64,000 bases of DNA from Orychophragmus violaceus (lineage: Eukaryota; Streptophyta; Magnoliopsida; Brassicales; Brassicaceae), in assembly GCA_030180135.1 (NCBI GenBank), contig CM058238.1:43861765-43925764 (forward strand). The letters are read 5' to 3'. Below the pieces are notes generated by a model. That model was not told the DNA's origin and ran no database searches. It was given only the letters and a program-made list of their open reading frames with translations. A program made the position numbers and the translations under genes. Below, piece after piece: positions 22,283-33,917 of the stretch. Each line of letters opens with the position of its first letter. Within the stretch, counting starts at the first letter, position 1.

Positions 22283-25200
22283 CTAATCATGAATGGCTAC
22301 TAGCCCTAGTTTTCCAAAGACATGAGTGCAAACTTTAAGACTAGCAGCCTTGGTGAAGATATCCGCAAGCTGATCTTCACTCTTTGTGTAACAAGGCAGA
22401 ATGGTCCCATCTTCAATCTTCTCCCTTACCTTGTGACAATCAATCTCAATGTGTTTTGTCCTCTCATGAAACACTGAGTTGGTTGCAATGTGAATAGCAG
22501 CCTGGTTGTCACAATGGAAGGTGATTGGATTTGTTTGCTCTATGCCAAAGTCCTTGAGCAAAGCTTTCAGCCATGTTAACTCGGTTGCAAGCTTCCTCAT
22601 TGCCCTATACTCAGCTTCAGCACTAGAACAAGATACCACCTTCTGCTTCTTTGTCTTCCAAGTTACCAAGTTGCCTCCAATGAAGGTACAATAGCCGGTT
22701 GTTGATCTCCTATCACTCTTATCTCCAGCCCAATCTGCATCACAATAGCCAACAATCTCTGTGCTCTCATTCTTACCCATCCAAATACCTTGTTCAGTTG
22801 ATCCTTTGAGATATCTGAGTATCCTCTCAATCAAACTCCAATGATACACTGTGGGTGATTGCATATGTTGGCTAACTTGATTCACAGCAAAACACAAGTC
22901 TGGTCTTGTGAGAGTGAGGTAGATAAGCTTCCCAACCAGCCTCCTATACAATGAGACATCCTTGAACTTGTCTTCATCTGATTTCTCCCCCTTTCTATTG
23001 ACTTGGTAGCCATCTTCAAGGGGAGTCTTTGCAATCTTGCAATCAAGCATACTTGTTTCTGTCAACAAGTCCTTAACATACTTCCTTTGGGACAGAAACA
23101 ATCCATCATTGAATCTGCAAACTTCAATGCCCAAGAAGTACTTCAACTCACCAAGGTCTTTGATATCAAAGGAACTGTTGAGAAACGCCTTTGTGGATTG
23201 AATCCCATCATTATCACTTCCTGTGATGATCAAATCATCCACATATATCAGAACTACCACCACTCCTTGAGCACTTTGAAGTGTGAACAATGTGTGATCA
23301 GATTGAGACTTCTTGAAACCATGGTCCATGAGAGTGTGACTGAGCTTATGGTACCATGCCCTTGGTGATTGCTTCAGACCATAAATTGCCCTTCTCAGCC
23401 TCAACACTTCACCATCTTTACACAAATGCTTCAAACCTGGTGGTGGAGTCATATACACTTCCTCTTCAAGTTCACCTTGTAGAAAAGCATTCTTCACATC
23501 CATTTGCCATAGATTCCATGAGAGGTTGGTGGCTAAGCTCAATGTGACTCTCACTGTGTGAAGTTTAGCCACTGGTGCAAAGGTATCTGTATAGTCTTCT
23601 CCATAGGTTTGAGTGAATCCCCTTGCTACTAGCCTTGCCTTGTACCTCTCTATGTCTCCATTGCTTTTATACTTGATTGTGAAGACCCATTTAGAGCTAA
23701 CAGTCTTCTTCTTTTTCGGCAGCTTCTCTACAATCCAAGTATGGTTCCTCTCCATAGCTTCTTTCTCATCCTTTACTGCATCCATCCAAACCTTGGTACC
23801 CTCAGCCTCTTCATAAGTCTTAGGAACTTGGTTTAGCTCAATCTTTCCAAGAAAGGCCTTGTGACTAGATGGTAGCAAGTCAATAGAACAAGTAGACTGA
23901 CTAGGATGAGCTACTGCTTGGTTGTTGTAGTAGACTCTTGTCTTCATCCATTCTGATGGATCTTTCTTTTCCCTTGTGCTTCTCATGAGTTGCTGAACCT
24001 GTTGATCAACCACTTCCTCATTACCCACTGCCTCTTGATAAACCATCTCATCCTCATCCATATCCAAGTCCACTTGGTTCTGATCTTGAGGTAGAGTGTC
24101 TTCTTGAGCTTGAGCCGGTTCCTGAGTGTGTGTTGCTGGTTCAGTATCCTCTTGTTGAGCTTCCTGGGTAGGTGTCTCAGCCTTTTCTGGCCGTGGGGTG
24201 TCATTGCCCAAGTGATCCAACAAGTACTTCAAACTTGTAGCCAAATCAGAAGGTGATCTTGAGAGATCTTTCAAACCTTCCCAATCCTTCTTCTCATAGT
24301 AACTCTGCCCCTCAATGAACTTAACATCCCTTGAAACATAGGTCCTGTTGTTGCTTGGATCAAAACACTTGTAGCCCTTCTGAGTTGTGGAGTATCCAAG
24401 AAACATACACCTTGTGCTCTTAGCATCTAGCTTGTTCCTTTGATCTCCTGAGATATATACAAAACAAACACAACCAAACACACGTAAGTGTTCAATAAAT
24501 GGTTTGGCTTTGTTCAATACCTCATATGGTGAAATGTCTTGAAGGACTCTAGTTGGGATCCTATTGATGAGATAACAAGCTGCCAAGACTGCATCTCCCC
24601 AAAACCTCTTAGGAACATTGGTGTGGAACATCATAGACCTAGCCACTTCCATGAGATGTCTGTTCTTCCTTTCAGCCACACCATTTTGTTGAGGAGTATG
24701 GGGACAGCTTGTTTGATGAAGGATCCCACATTTGTTCAAGTGAGCTTTGAATCTTTGGCTTGTATACTCTCCTCCATTATCTGACCTAAACACTTTGATC
24801 TTGGCATTAAACTGATTAGTAACATAGTTTTGGAAATTCAAAAATGCATCAAACACCCTATCTTTAGATGGCAGCAATGTTACCCAAGTATATTTTGATT
24901 TTTCATCTATGAAAGTCACAAAATACTTGTTTCTATCTCTAGACAGACAAGGTGAAGTCCAAACATCAGAATGCACAAGATCAAAGCAATGTTCATAGAT
25001 AGTAGTTGATTTAGGAAAGATAGTTCTACAATGTTTGCCAAGAATACAAGCTTCACAAGTTGAATGATCAAAGCTAACATTAGGCAACATTAAGTTCAAA
25101 GCACGAGCATGAGGATGTCCTAGTCTAGCATGCCATAGGACATTTTGATTGAAAGAAAAACAGGATTTAAAAGCTAATGAATCCGAGTTGCTTGGAGAAG

Positions 25201-26533
25201 TGTCTTCAAGGAGGTAAAGCTCATCTTGTGTACCACCTCTTCCAATAACCTTTCCATTCTTAATATCCTGAAAACAAACATCATTAGGCCCAAAGATAAC
25301 ATTGCAATTCAAGTCTTTAGTGATCCTCTTAACCGACAGCAAGTTAGATTTAAACTTAGGAACATAGAATGCATCACTTTCCTTGTTAAATAATCTCAAC
25401 TTTCCTGTACCTATTATTGGAATCCCTTGACCATCAGCTATAGTTACTCTTCCTAGGGCAGGTTTAATGTTCTCCAACAACTTAGCATTACTAATCATAT
25501 GGTGAGAAGCTCCTGAATCTACTACCAACTTATGATCAGTTTTACTAAGCAATTTATGTGAAAATAAAGAGATACCAGAGAGTTTAGAGGCATAAGCCTT
25601 GATGAGGTCCTCAAGGTCACTCTTCTTGACATACTCAGTGGCTGTGTAGAGTGCAAGCTCCCCTCCTTGAGCTGAAGTGGAGGCTGGTTCATTCACAGCT
25701 TCTTGTGAGATGTTTGCATTTGCCCTTGAGTTCTTGAACTTGTCTGGTTTGAGGTGGGGATGAAGGACCCAACACTTATCCTTGGAGTGGCCTTTCCTCT
25801 TGCAATGATCACAAAATGGCGCCTTCTTCTCCTCAGGTTTGAAGCCGGCTTTGTTGGCAGTAACCAACTCCCCCTTTCCTCCAAACAAACCAATGTTTCC
25901 TTCTTCCTTTTGGAGCCTTGAGCACACCTCTTCAAAATCAGGAAGTGTAGTCTCCCTTAGGATCTTCATGATAGCATCATTGTAAACCGGATTCAAGTTG
26001 AGTAGAAGGCCAAAGATCTTGTCTTGCTCCTTTCTCTCAATGAGAACCTTGGGGTTTAAAGTGCTTGGCCTTAGCATCTCAAGTTCAGACCATGCTGAAG
26101 AGAACTTCCCAAGATACTTGGTAAAGTCATGGTCTTCTTGTTTCAGCTCATTTATGGCCTTCTTCACCTCATATACTCTGCTCAGATTTGAAACATCTCC
26201 ATAAATCTTCTTGAGAGTATCCCACAGTGACTTGGCTGTCTCACAATGAGAATAAGCTTCAAGGATGGATGGGTCAAGAGAGTTTTGGAGAAAGCCAAGC
26301 ACAAGCTGATCTTCTTGAAACCATTTAGCTTCTGCCTTCTTGGTTTCCTCATCCTTCTTCTTGGCTTCATCTTCTTCATTTGGTGTTTTATCCTCCAAGA
26401 TGTGTTCCCACAATCCTCTTCCACAAATGGCAGTCTTGATGGTCCTTTGCCATGTCCTATAGTTGATACCTTTGAGCACAACAGGGACAACAGTAGGCCT
26501 CAAGCTTGAGCTAAGATGAGCAGAGTCTTCCAT
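22283..26533 (-). CDS. C2 copia Gag-Pol polyprotein, 1416 aa, intact
   Basis: One frame from ATG 26533 encodes all proteins needed for copia transposition. The N-terminal part is a UBN2-type Gag (about residues 20-220), followed by a zinc knuckle CDHCKRKGHSKDKC (241-254). Protease has D339 in DSGASHHM. Integrase has the HHCC-type pre-integrase region (WHARLGHPHARAL and CEACILGKHC) and a DDE core with D585 (RSDNGGEY) and E621 (NGVAERKNRH), spaced 35 residues apart. RT carries YVDD at 1097-1100. RNase H has GYCDADWAGD, SSAEAEYRAM and CDNQAAIH. The C-terminus ends KLGLVAIHD. Length and order fit plant copia elements with a single frame. The start gives a Gag beginning MEDSAHLSSS and is the first ATG after the leader. 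No frameshift or stop is present. Confidence 0.97.
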   Translation of the reverse strand: MEDSAHLSSSLRPTVVPVVLKGINYRTWQRTIKTAICGRGLWEHILEDKTPNEEDEAKKKDEETKKAEAKWFQEDQLVLGFLQNSLDPSILEAYSHCETAKSLWDTLKKIYGDVSNLSRVYEVKKAINELKQEDHDFTKYLGKFSSAWSELEMLRPSTLNPKVLIERKEQDKIFGLLLNLNPVYNDAIMKILRETTLPDFEEVCSRLQKEEGNIGLFGGKGELVTANKAGFKPEEKKAPFCDHCKRKGHSKDKCWVLHPHLKPDKFKNSRANANISQEAVNEPASTSAQGGELALYTATEYVKKSDLEDLIKAYASKLSGISLFSHKLLSKTDHKLVVDSGASHHMISNAKLLENIKPALGRVTIADGQGIPIIGTGKLRLFNKESDAFYVPKFKSNLLSVKRITKDLNCNVIFGPNDVCFQDIKNGKVIGRGGTQDELYLLEDTSPSNSDSLAFKSCFSFNQNVLWHARLGHPHARALNLMLPNVSFDHSTCEACILGKHCRTIFPKSTTIYEHCFDLVHSDVWTSPCLSRDRNKYFVTFIDEKSKYTWVTLLPSKDRVFDAFLNFQNYVTNQFNAKIKVFRSDNGGEYTSQRFKAHLNKCGILHQTSCPHTPQQNGVAERKNRHLMEVARSMMFHTNVPKRFWGDAVLAACYLINRIPTRVLQDISPYEVLNKAKPFIEHLRVFGCVCFVYISGDQRNKLDAKSTRCMFLGYSTTQKGYKCFDPSNNRTYVSRDVKFIEGQSYYEKKDWEGLKDLSRSPSDLATSLKYLLDHLGNDTPRPEKAETPTQEAQQEDTEPATHTQEPAQAQEDTLPQDQNQVDLDMDEDEMVYQEAVGNEEVVDQQVQQLMRSTREKKDPSEWMKTRVYYNNQAVAHPSQSTCSIDLLPSSHKAFLGKIELNQVPKTYEEAEGTKVWMDAVKDEKEAMERNHTWIVEKLPKKKKTVSSKWVFTIKYKSNGDIERYKARLVARGFTQTYGEDYTDTFAPVAKLHTVRVTLSLATNLSWNLWQMDVKNAFLQGELEEEVYMTPPPGLKHLCKDGEVLRLRRAIYGLKQSPRAWYHKLSHTLMDHGFKKSQSDHTLFTLQSAQGVVVVLIYVDDLIITGSDNDGIQSTKAFLNSSFDIKDLGELKYFLGIEVCRFNDGLFLSQRKYVKDLLTETSMLDCKIAKTPLEDGYQVNRKGEKSDEDKFKDVSLYRRLVGKLIYLTLTRPDLCFAVNQVSQHMQSPTVYHWSLIERILRYLKGSTEQGIWMGKNESTEIVGYCDADWAGDKSDRRSTTGYCTFIGGNLVTWKTKKQKVVSCSSAEAEYRAMRKLATELTWLKALLKDFGIEQTNPITFHCDNQAAIHIATNSVFHERTKHIEIDCHKVREKIEDGTILPCYTKSEDQLADIFTKAASLKVCTHVFGKLGLVAIHD

Positions 26534-26835
26534 GGTGAGAGCTGAGGAGAGCGGATGAAGGCTTTAAGGGTTAACCGAGAGAGAATGTAGCCGTAAGGGT
26601 TTTGGACCGAGAGGAGAATGGACCAAGAGAGAGAAGATTAGGGCTTAGACTTTTCTGAGCTTATGAGGTGAGATGAGAGCTGGAGAACCGAGATTTGTTG
26701 AAGAGAAAAATGGACAGAGAATATGGTGAGGAACTAGGGTTTTAGGACCGAGAATGTTTAGAACCGAGAGAGTAAGAGATTAGGAGTGAGAGAATAGTAG
26801 AACAAGTATAGAAACTTAAGAGAATTGAGATCAAT
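26534..26835 (-). other. C2 leader
   Basis: Untranslated region between the primer-binding site and Gag ATG, rich in GAGAGA on one strand (CTCTCT on the minus strand). No motif beyond this is seen. Confidence 0.7.
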
Positions 26836-26847
26836 GCTCTGATACCA
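26836..26847 (-). other. C2 primer-binding site
   Basis: TGGTATCAGAGC on the minus strand directly follows the 5' LTR; initiator methionine tRNA type. Confidence 0.95.
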
Positions 26848-27288
26848 TGATAGATTTTAGAGATTGAACATTGAGAAGAGTTTAGGGTTCTTGTTTACAG
26901 CCGCAACTTTGAGAGAGAATGAGAGACAATAAACCCTTGTTATTTCCTTTTGGTGTTACAACATATTTATAGGTGATACAAGTCCTAAAATGTGTAACCT
27001 AAAGGAGAAACAAGACAAAAGGAGATAAGACAAAGTCTGAGCAAGTCTGAACCAAGAGCAGGAATGAGAGAGAGAGTGGTCCCCCCTTTTGTGGTCCTCA
27101 CCAGCCGGCTCCTCCTCTCACTCCAACGGCTACATTGCTCCAAAACCCTAAGTCTTGTGTTTTGATAATAGTTGGCGCCTCTTAGTGATAACAAGATGTC
27201 CCCAACTTTGCACATTATCAAATGTGCAAGACTTGTGCATATTTTGATAAAACACAGCCTTTGCACATTTGTCTAATCATGATCAATA
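26848..27288 (-). repeat. C2 5' LTR (441 bp)
   Basis: Nearly identical to 21691-22130: one extra G near 26878 and G for A near 27271. It abuts the primer-binding site on its left, so it is the upstream LTR on the minus strand. Confidence 0.96.
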
Positions 27289-28338
27289 GCAAGTACCTCT
27301 CTTCCATTGGCGTATCTGAGCACATCCTGTAGATTTGGCGACCTGGAGGCGGTCTAGAACCGAGAATGTGGTATTTGATCAGCTGAGGCACGTCTAACCA
27401 TCCCACCGGCGTAGGCTGTCCAAATGTCTTCTCCTCCACACTGCCTTCCAGTTTAATCTTCTTTTCCTTAAGTAAAGGCGTGATTAAACCACCCATGGTG
27501 AAATTGGTGTCAGAATCCTTGACGGAAGTTGCCCAATCTCGGTGAACCCCAAACTGCTCTACTAGAATGGCTGTGAAGCTCGGTGGGCGCTCAACGGGTG
27601 GTATCGTCGTACCGTTGGGGAACGTGCGCAGAAGTGGCTGTAATCCGATGTACAGAAGCTTCATCTCCCGTTCAGTGACTTGGCCTGTCTCCTTTCTAGC
27701 ACACAGAGTGTGGGCTAATGCCTTGTGCACGTACCTAATAGCCGGGTGTCCGATCCTTGCAGATTTCATGGCTCCAACTTGAATGGTCCATCGGCTATAA
27801 TGTGCCACAATCCCTCGAGGTATTCCTTTTCAATGGGAATTGAAGAGCCTAGCTGAGCACCATTCTCCTCAAAACCGAAGATGGAACTTATCTCCTCAAA
27901 AGTCATAGAGTACTTCTTCTTGCCCATCGTGAACTCTATCTTTCCGCGGCTCACTTCTCCTCTCAAGGCTGCCTTTCTCAGGTTTATTGTCGCTTTCATG
28001 GTTGCAAGGAACTGGCAGGCCGAGCTCTGGTAGCCGTCACTGGTAATGCTGAAGAAGTTCTTAAGGCCCATGTTCTCCACGATCTGATCGTAGTCTTCTA
28101 GCAGTCCAAGAGCTGTAAGGGTTGGGACGTGAGGATACCGTGTTGGCCAAAACTGTATCTTCTCCAGCTTGTCATTGATCTCAGAAGGAGTATACTGCAT
28201 TGGTGACGCATGAATCACCTTCCCTGTGATCTCTGGAGCCTCTTCCTCAACAGTGATCCCCTTTCCTTTCGAGGATGTTCCCACATCTTGTCTCGGTGCC
28301 TTTGCTCGTGATCTCGGGTTGGCGGATGTGTTAGTCAT

Positions 28339-29476
28339 TTTCCTACAAAAGATAACTCAAAGATAGAGTTAGCACACAATACAATCCACCAACACAAAAT
28401 CAATAAGAGCTTGACACATCCATGATCAACAATTGTAAAAGCTTAACAATTGCATAATTTTTCGTTTTCAATGGAGTAAACAAGCTAAAACCAACTCAAT
28501 CATTCTCAATTCAAGCTCATCGTAGGCATAATTCACCAACAAGTCAATCACATTCATAAGAAACTCACATTCTCATCAAACAAAGGCTCTCAACATGCAT
28601 TTTGGAAATTTTTGTGAAACGAAACTCAATCAAATCGAGTAGTATCACAAACTTAAGCTTTTAACAACCCAATGCATCATTAGAGACCATCAAATTAGAA
28701 AACCACCAAAAATCAAATTCCTTCAATCCTAGGGCGAAATTGGCTATGGGCATTCATTCAAACACATATTGGGGAGGATTTCAAGCAATATCAATCATCA
28801 ACAACCGAAAAATTCAAGTTCAAAATTTCTGGGTTTTTCAATCCGAAAATATTGAGAAAGTTTGAGAGCTTTACCTTGGTTTGTGATGAAGGATGATGGT
28901 GGAGAGTGAAAGCAAGCGAAAAAGCTAATAGAATCGTGAGTTTAGAGCTTGGAATCACTGAAAACCGAGTTAAATTGAGAGAGAAAGGGAGTTTCAAAGC
29001 CTTTGTGTTCTTGAGGGAAAAGAGTGGATTTGGGAAGGTGATAGCATGAAGAATCGCGATGGGGAGGAGAAAACAAGGGAGAAAATCGGTCCGAACCGGT
29101 TTAATTTGGTTCATTAAATCAATTTTGGTCAAAATCCGGTTTGAAATCGGTTTAGGGTCGATAGAACTTACCTGGGCGAAGGGGCATATCGGCTTGGCAG
29201 ACCGATATGCAACCCGATATGAAGTCTCGGATTATTTCTGTGAACGCACGTATCGGCCTGGCCAGCCGATACTGTGACCGATATCATTTCTTCCCAAGAA
29301 TCCGTATCGGCCTGGCCAGCCGATACGGTGACCGATATGAAGTCTCGGATTAAATTGCCCAAAACGTATCGGCTGAATCCGATACCGATTCCTGTATCCT
29401 TTTCCTTCATTCCCGTGGCCTTTACCCAACACCAACTGGTCCACAACCTCACCTAAAGACCAAAACATGATAAAAC
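28339..29476 (-). other. AthF spacer between integrase and ORF1
   Basis: About 1.1 kb with no convincing gene. A 113-codon minus-strand frame (29132-28791) is hydrophobic and low in complexity and is probably chance. The right part holds the TATCGG repeat array. The spacer may carry a splice site or promoter for ORF1, but I cannot identify one. Confidence 0.6.
29185..29400. repeat. Internal TATCGG/CCGATA repeat array of AthF
   Basis: Four units with TATCGG at 29187, 29251, 29305 and 29367. The best unit reads TATCGGCCTGGCCAGCCGAT followed by AC, a near-perfect inverted repeat, then CCGATATGAAGTCTCGGAT. It is related to the arrays in both LTRs but lies 10 kb inside the element. Confidence 0.85.
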
Positions 29477-31277
29477 TCAAAGCAAAACATCAAAAATAAC
29501 AAGCAAAACATCATATGTACAGGGATAAACATGGGAATGTCTCCCTAGTGTGCTTTTGTTTAAAGTCGTTAAGCTCGACTTTTGTAAACCGTGATCTTCA
29601 GCTGAGGGAGGGCTAGAGAGTGGAATCGAAGTCCCTTCCTCTATAACTTCTGAGACGGAGTAATGCTTGAGTCTTTGGCCATTGACCGTGAACTCTTCAT
29701 CGGATTTTTCCAAAAGTACCACTGCTCCATGTGGTCTCACCTCCTTAACTCTAAACGGTCCCGACCATCTAGACTTGAGCTTCCCGGGAAAGAGTTTCAA
29801 CCGGGAGTTAAAGCAACACAAGATCTCCTTCTTTAAACTCCTTCTTCTGGATCAGCTTATCATGAAAAATCTTGGTCCTCTCCTTATATATCTTTGAGCT
29901 CTCAAAAACCTCAAGCCTTATCTCGTCAAGTTCGTTCAGCTGAATCAATCTCTTCTCAGTCGCGGTTTTGATGTCAAAGTTCAGCAACTTGACAGCCCAC
30001 ATAGCCTTATATTCCACCTCCACCGGTAAGTGACATGACTTCCCATACAGCATGGTGAACGGTGTAGTGCCAAACAGAGTCTTGAAAGCAGTCTTATACG
30101 CCCACAATGCGTCATCAAGCTTTCTAGACCAATCTTTCCTTGAGGCTCCAACAGTCTTCTCCAAGATAGCCTTGATTTGCCTTTTGGACACTTCAACTTG
30201 CCCGCTTGTTTGAGGATGATATGGTGTTGCAACCTTATGCTTTACTCCATACTTCTTCAAAAGACTCTCAAATAGTTTGTTGATGAAGTGCGAGCCTCCA
30301 TCACTAATCACAATCCTCAGAATTCCAAACCTTGGGAAGATGATGCTCTTGAATAGCTTTATCACAACCTTGGCGTCATTCGTCGAACTCGCCACTGCTT
30401 CTACCCATTTGGAAACATAATCCACAGCTACTAAGATGTAGCTATTCCCATAAGAAGATGGGAAGGGTCCCATGAAGTCAATGCCCCATACATCAAACAC
30501 TTCAACTTCAAGAATGGGGTTTTGAGGCATCTCATTCCTTGTACTGATGTTTCCCTTTCTTTGACAAGGATCACACTTAGTGATGAACTCTTGGGCATCT
30601 TTGAACATTGTAGGCCACCAAAACCCAGCTTGTAGAGCTTTTTGAACCGTCTTGAAGGTAGCAAAGTGACCACCATATACTGACCCATGACAATATAGGA
30701 GAATACCTCCCACTTCTTCATCAGCTATGCACCTTCTATAGAGTTGATCCTTGCACAAAGTGTAGAGGTAAGGCTCGTCCCAATAGTACCTATTGACATC
30801 TCTAAAGAAATTCTTCCTTTGGTAGCTATCAAGGCTTGGTAGTTCCTTCCCAACAGCTAGGAAATTGACTATGTCTGCATACCACGGCTCCTTGTCTTCA
30901 ATAGAACTGACCTCTTCAATTCTCATTCTTGTATCATGAGCATCTTTGACAACCTTGCAAGCCATTAACTGTTCTTCAGGGAGAGAGTCATCTAGAGGAA
31001 CACCATCCTCAATTCTCAGTCTCGACAAGTGATCTGCTACTCCATTCTCAATACCTTTCTTATCCTTGATCTCCAAATCAAACTCTTGTAGCATCAGGAT
31101 CCATCTTAGAAGCCTTGGCTTGGCATCTTTCTTGGCAAGTAGATACCTCAACGCAGCATGATCCGTGTACACCACAACCTTAGTTCCAACCAAGTATGAT
31201 CTGAACTTCTCAAAGGCAAACACCACAACTAGAAGCTCTTTCTCAGTTGTTGCATACCTCACTTGAGCATCATCCAA
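29477..31277 (-). pseudogene. AthF RNase H and integrase
   Basis: Minus-strand frame 31277-29808 carries RNase H (YATTEKELLVVVFAFEKFR, YTDHAALRYLLAKKD) followed by integrase. The integrase zinc-binding region has GGHFATFKTV and CDPCQRKG. The core has VWGIDFMGPFP (Asp), VISDGGSHF (Asp) and GQVEVSKRQIK (Glu), so the catalytic triad is intact. One base appears lost near 29810, shifting into the frame 29821-29477, which holds the C-terminal domain (KSRWSGPFRVKEV). Sequence is of the Athila type. The N-terminal junction with RT is broken by a stop at 31323-31325. Confidence 0.9.
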
Positions 31278-31322
31278 TGTCCTACTAGCGTAGTATATGA
31301 CATGGAGTTTCTTGTCTTTCCT

Positions 31323-33082
31323 CTATCCAAGGACTGCTCCAACTGCGTAGTCACTTGCATCGCACATGATCTCAAAAGGCAACTCCCAGTCAGGAGCTTG
31401 GACAATCGGAGCACTAATCAAAGCTTCCTTAATCTTGTGAAACGCAGTCAAACACTCATCATCAAACACAAAGTCTGTCTCCTTACACAGTAGACGTGTA
31501 AGTGGTCTAGCGATCCTGGAGAAGTCCTTGATAAAACGTCTGTAAAACCCTGCATGACCCAAGAAGCTTCGGATCCCTTTCATTGAGTTCGCCGGCTGAA
31601 GACTTGTCATCACCTCTATCTTCGCCTTATCCACTTCAATGCCATTCTCTGAAATCTTGTGACCCAACACAATCCCTTATGTTACCATGAAGTGGCATTT
31701 CTCCCAATTGAGCACGAGGTTCGTCTCTTCACATCTCCTTAAGACCATGCACAAGTTCAGCAAACAGGAAGAGAAGGAAGAGCCATACACAGAGAAATCA
31801 TCCATGAAAACTTCTACAATATCCTCGATAAGATCCGAGAAAATAGACATCATGCACCGCTGAAAGGTAGCCGGTGCATTACACAAGCCAAATGGCATCC
31901 TTCGATAAGCAAAGGTACCATAAGGACAAGTGAATGTCGTTTTCTCCTGATCATTCAGATGTATCGGGATCTGGAAAAACCCACTGTATCCATCGAGAAA
32001 GCAATAAAAAGGATGGTTAGCAAGGTGCTCTAGCATTTGATCAATGAACGGTAATGGAAAATGATCCTTCTAGATGCGGCATTTAGCTTTCTATAATCGA
32101 TACACATCCTATGTCCGGTGATAGTCCTGGTAGGAATCAATTCATTATTGTCATTTTTAACCATAATAATCCCCCCTTTCTTCGGAACACAATGCACGGG
32201 AGAAACCCAAGTGTTGTCCGAGATAGGGTAGATTATCCCTGCATCAAGCAATTTAAGAATCTCTTTCTTGACTACCTCCTTAAGATTAGGATTCAATCTT
32301 CTTTGATGCTCAATAGAAGACATGTATTCATTTTCAAGGTGGATCCTATGAGTACACAAGCTAGGTGACAATCCTTTTATATCATCAAGCGAGTATCCTA
32401 TTGCTTTTCTAAACTTTTTCAATTCAGTGGTCAAAGCAATCAATTCATCATCACTCAGCAACTCATTCACAATGACAGGATAAGTAGAGTTAAGGCCAAG
32501 AAATGCATACAGAAGCCCCCGCGGAAGGGGCTTTAACTCTACCTTTGGCGCTTTGAGCTCACTCCAATCATCAGCTACAAGCTGCTCCTTACACAGCTCA
32601 ACTTCCTTTGCGCAATCAGCATTTATATCCATAGCAAAGACCTCTAGCTCCTTACCCACTGAATTTGATCCAAGCTCAATGAATTCAACCCCTCCTAGCA
32701 AAGGTTTGTGCGAATCAAGCGCTCTCATATAAGCCCAGCTTTCCTCTTGAAGGTACCCATACTCCCCACATTCCTTGGTCAAAGTCACTTCCAAAGGATC
32801 ATCCATGTTTAACTCCTCAAGGAGTTCATTAGCTAGCTCCTCCATAGTCTCAATATAGAACATCTGCCCTTGTATGGTTGGCTTCTTCATCACCTTATTG
32901 ATGTCAAAGTTGAGCCCTATGTCTTTACCAAGGTTGAGGTCTATCTTCCCTCTCTTGACATCTATGATCGCACCAGCTGTGGCAAGAAAAGGCCTCCCAA
33001 GGATTAGAGGTTCCTTTGGTTCTTCATCCATATCCAATACAATAAAATCTGTCGGTACTTCAAAACCTCCTACTTTCACCAA
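31323..33082 (-). pseudogene. AthF protease C-terminus and reverse transcriptase
   Basis: The frame 33082-32030 begins in the protease tail (PLILGRPFLATAGAIIDVK), continues through a long acidic linker and reaches RT (WVSPVHCVPKKGG, HRMCIDYRKLN). A frameshift near 32050 moves to 32036-31677 with GYSGFFQIPI, MPFGLCNAPATFQRCM and the catalytic FMDD. Stops follow at 31677-31679 (TAA) and 31323-31325 (TAG); the segment between has GHKISENGIEVDKAKI and SFLGHAGFYRRFIKDFS. The enzyme is recognisable and complete in length but cannot be made. Confidence 0.9.
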
Positions 33083-33914
33083 GGAGATCTTCTAGGAGAC
33101 CAATTGGGTATCTCACTGATCTATCTGCTAGAACCAAGGAGATCCTACAAGCCTTGTAGGTGGAGAAGCCTAGCCTTTTAGCTACCGAGAAAGGCATCAA
33201 ACTTGCGCTTGCTCCAAGATCACATAAACAACCTTCAAACCTAAAAAGACCGATAGCACATGGAAGAGTAAAACTGCTCGGATCTTCAAGTTTCTTTGGT
33301 ACAATATTCCTTTGGATGATCGCACTACACTCATGAGACAACACAACCATACCTTGCACTTCTTTGGTTCTTTCCTTGATTGCGTCCTTGAGAAACTTGC
33401 TATATTGAGGAACTAGCAAGAAGGCATCAATCAAAGGCATGGTTAACTCAACATTCTTCATCTGCTTTTCGAAGAGAGCTTTGTACTTCTCTAGTAGTTG
33501 CTTCTTGAATCTGCCCGGAAAGGGTAGCTTGGGTTCATAAGGTGGTGGCACAAACACACCATCCTTCTTCTTGAGTGTATCCTTCACTACTTCTTCCACT
33601 ACAGCCTTTCCTTTCTTCTTAGCCATCTCACTATCACTCTCTTTGTTGAGAGTAGAATTTTCAGAATTCTCCTCCCCTTCTTGAACTTTAATGTCCTCGT
33701 TGAGTGAAGGAATCAGCCTAGGCGTGGGCACTTGACGTTGTTTCAGCTCCTTACCACTTCTCAATGTGATAACGTTGATGTATTCCTTCGGGTTTTGCTC
33801 AAATTTTCCGGGTAAAGTACCTTGAGTTCGGGATGTAGAGGCATTCTTGTTTTCCATGTTTGTGACCCTTGAAGTCAAGTTCTGAAGCTCACTCTTTAGA
33901 TCCCTAACTTCCAT
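33060..33914 (-). pseudogene. AthF Gag C-terminal region and protease
   Basis: This frame follows the Gag frame in register, separated by one TGA. It has the conserved ITLRSGKEL stretch seen in Athila polyproteins, a lysine-rich linker, PPPYEPKLPFPGRF, and the protease active site in CDLGASASLMPFSVAKRLG. The active site reads D-L-G, where D-[TS/L]-G forms are usual in Athila. A frameshift near 33085 separates it from the rest of protease and RT. Confidence 0.88.
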
Positions 33915-33917
33915 AGC

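Larger units (their letters stand above)
21691..27288 (-). mobile_element. C2: intact, apparently autonomous Ty1/copia element
   Basis: A complete minus-strand copia of 5598 bp with a perfect target duplication GCAAG (21686-21690 and 27289-27293). The LTRs are 440 and 441 bp and differ by one base substitution and one 1-bp gap by eye. A primer-binding site, polypurine tract, pre-PPT block and one uninterrupted 1416-codon Gag-Pol frame are present. It is inserted in AthF ORF1 in the same orientation as AthF. Nothing in its sequence argues against mobility. Confidence 0.97.
21026..28338 (-). pseudogene. AthF ORF1-type protein (ATHILA ORF-1 family), split by C2
   Basis: The frame starts at ATG 28338, with a basic, disordered start and GKVIHASPMQYTPSEIND, then a block including FWPTRYP, LGLLEDYDQ, CQFLATMKATI and MTFEEISSIFGF. 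This matches the plant ATHILA ORF-1 family, located after pol where envelope-like genes lie in some Athila elements; its function is unknown. One frameshift near 27785 moves it into the frame 27808-27289. C2 then interrupts, and the frame resumes at 21690 and stops at 21026. Across the C2 target duplication GCAAG the reading frame is continuous (ERYLL then PNPTIT), so before C2 the only visible lesion was the frameshift. Total length is about 570 residues. The tail is rich in charged residues. Confidence 0.85.

Noticed and set aside
28791..29132. 113-codon minus-strand frame in the AthF spacer as an envelope-like protein
   Set aside because: Hydrophobic composition comes from AT-rich leader sequence; no signal peptide plus membrane-anchor layout and no family resemblance.
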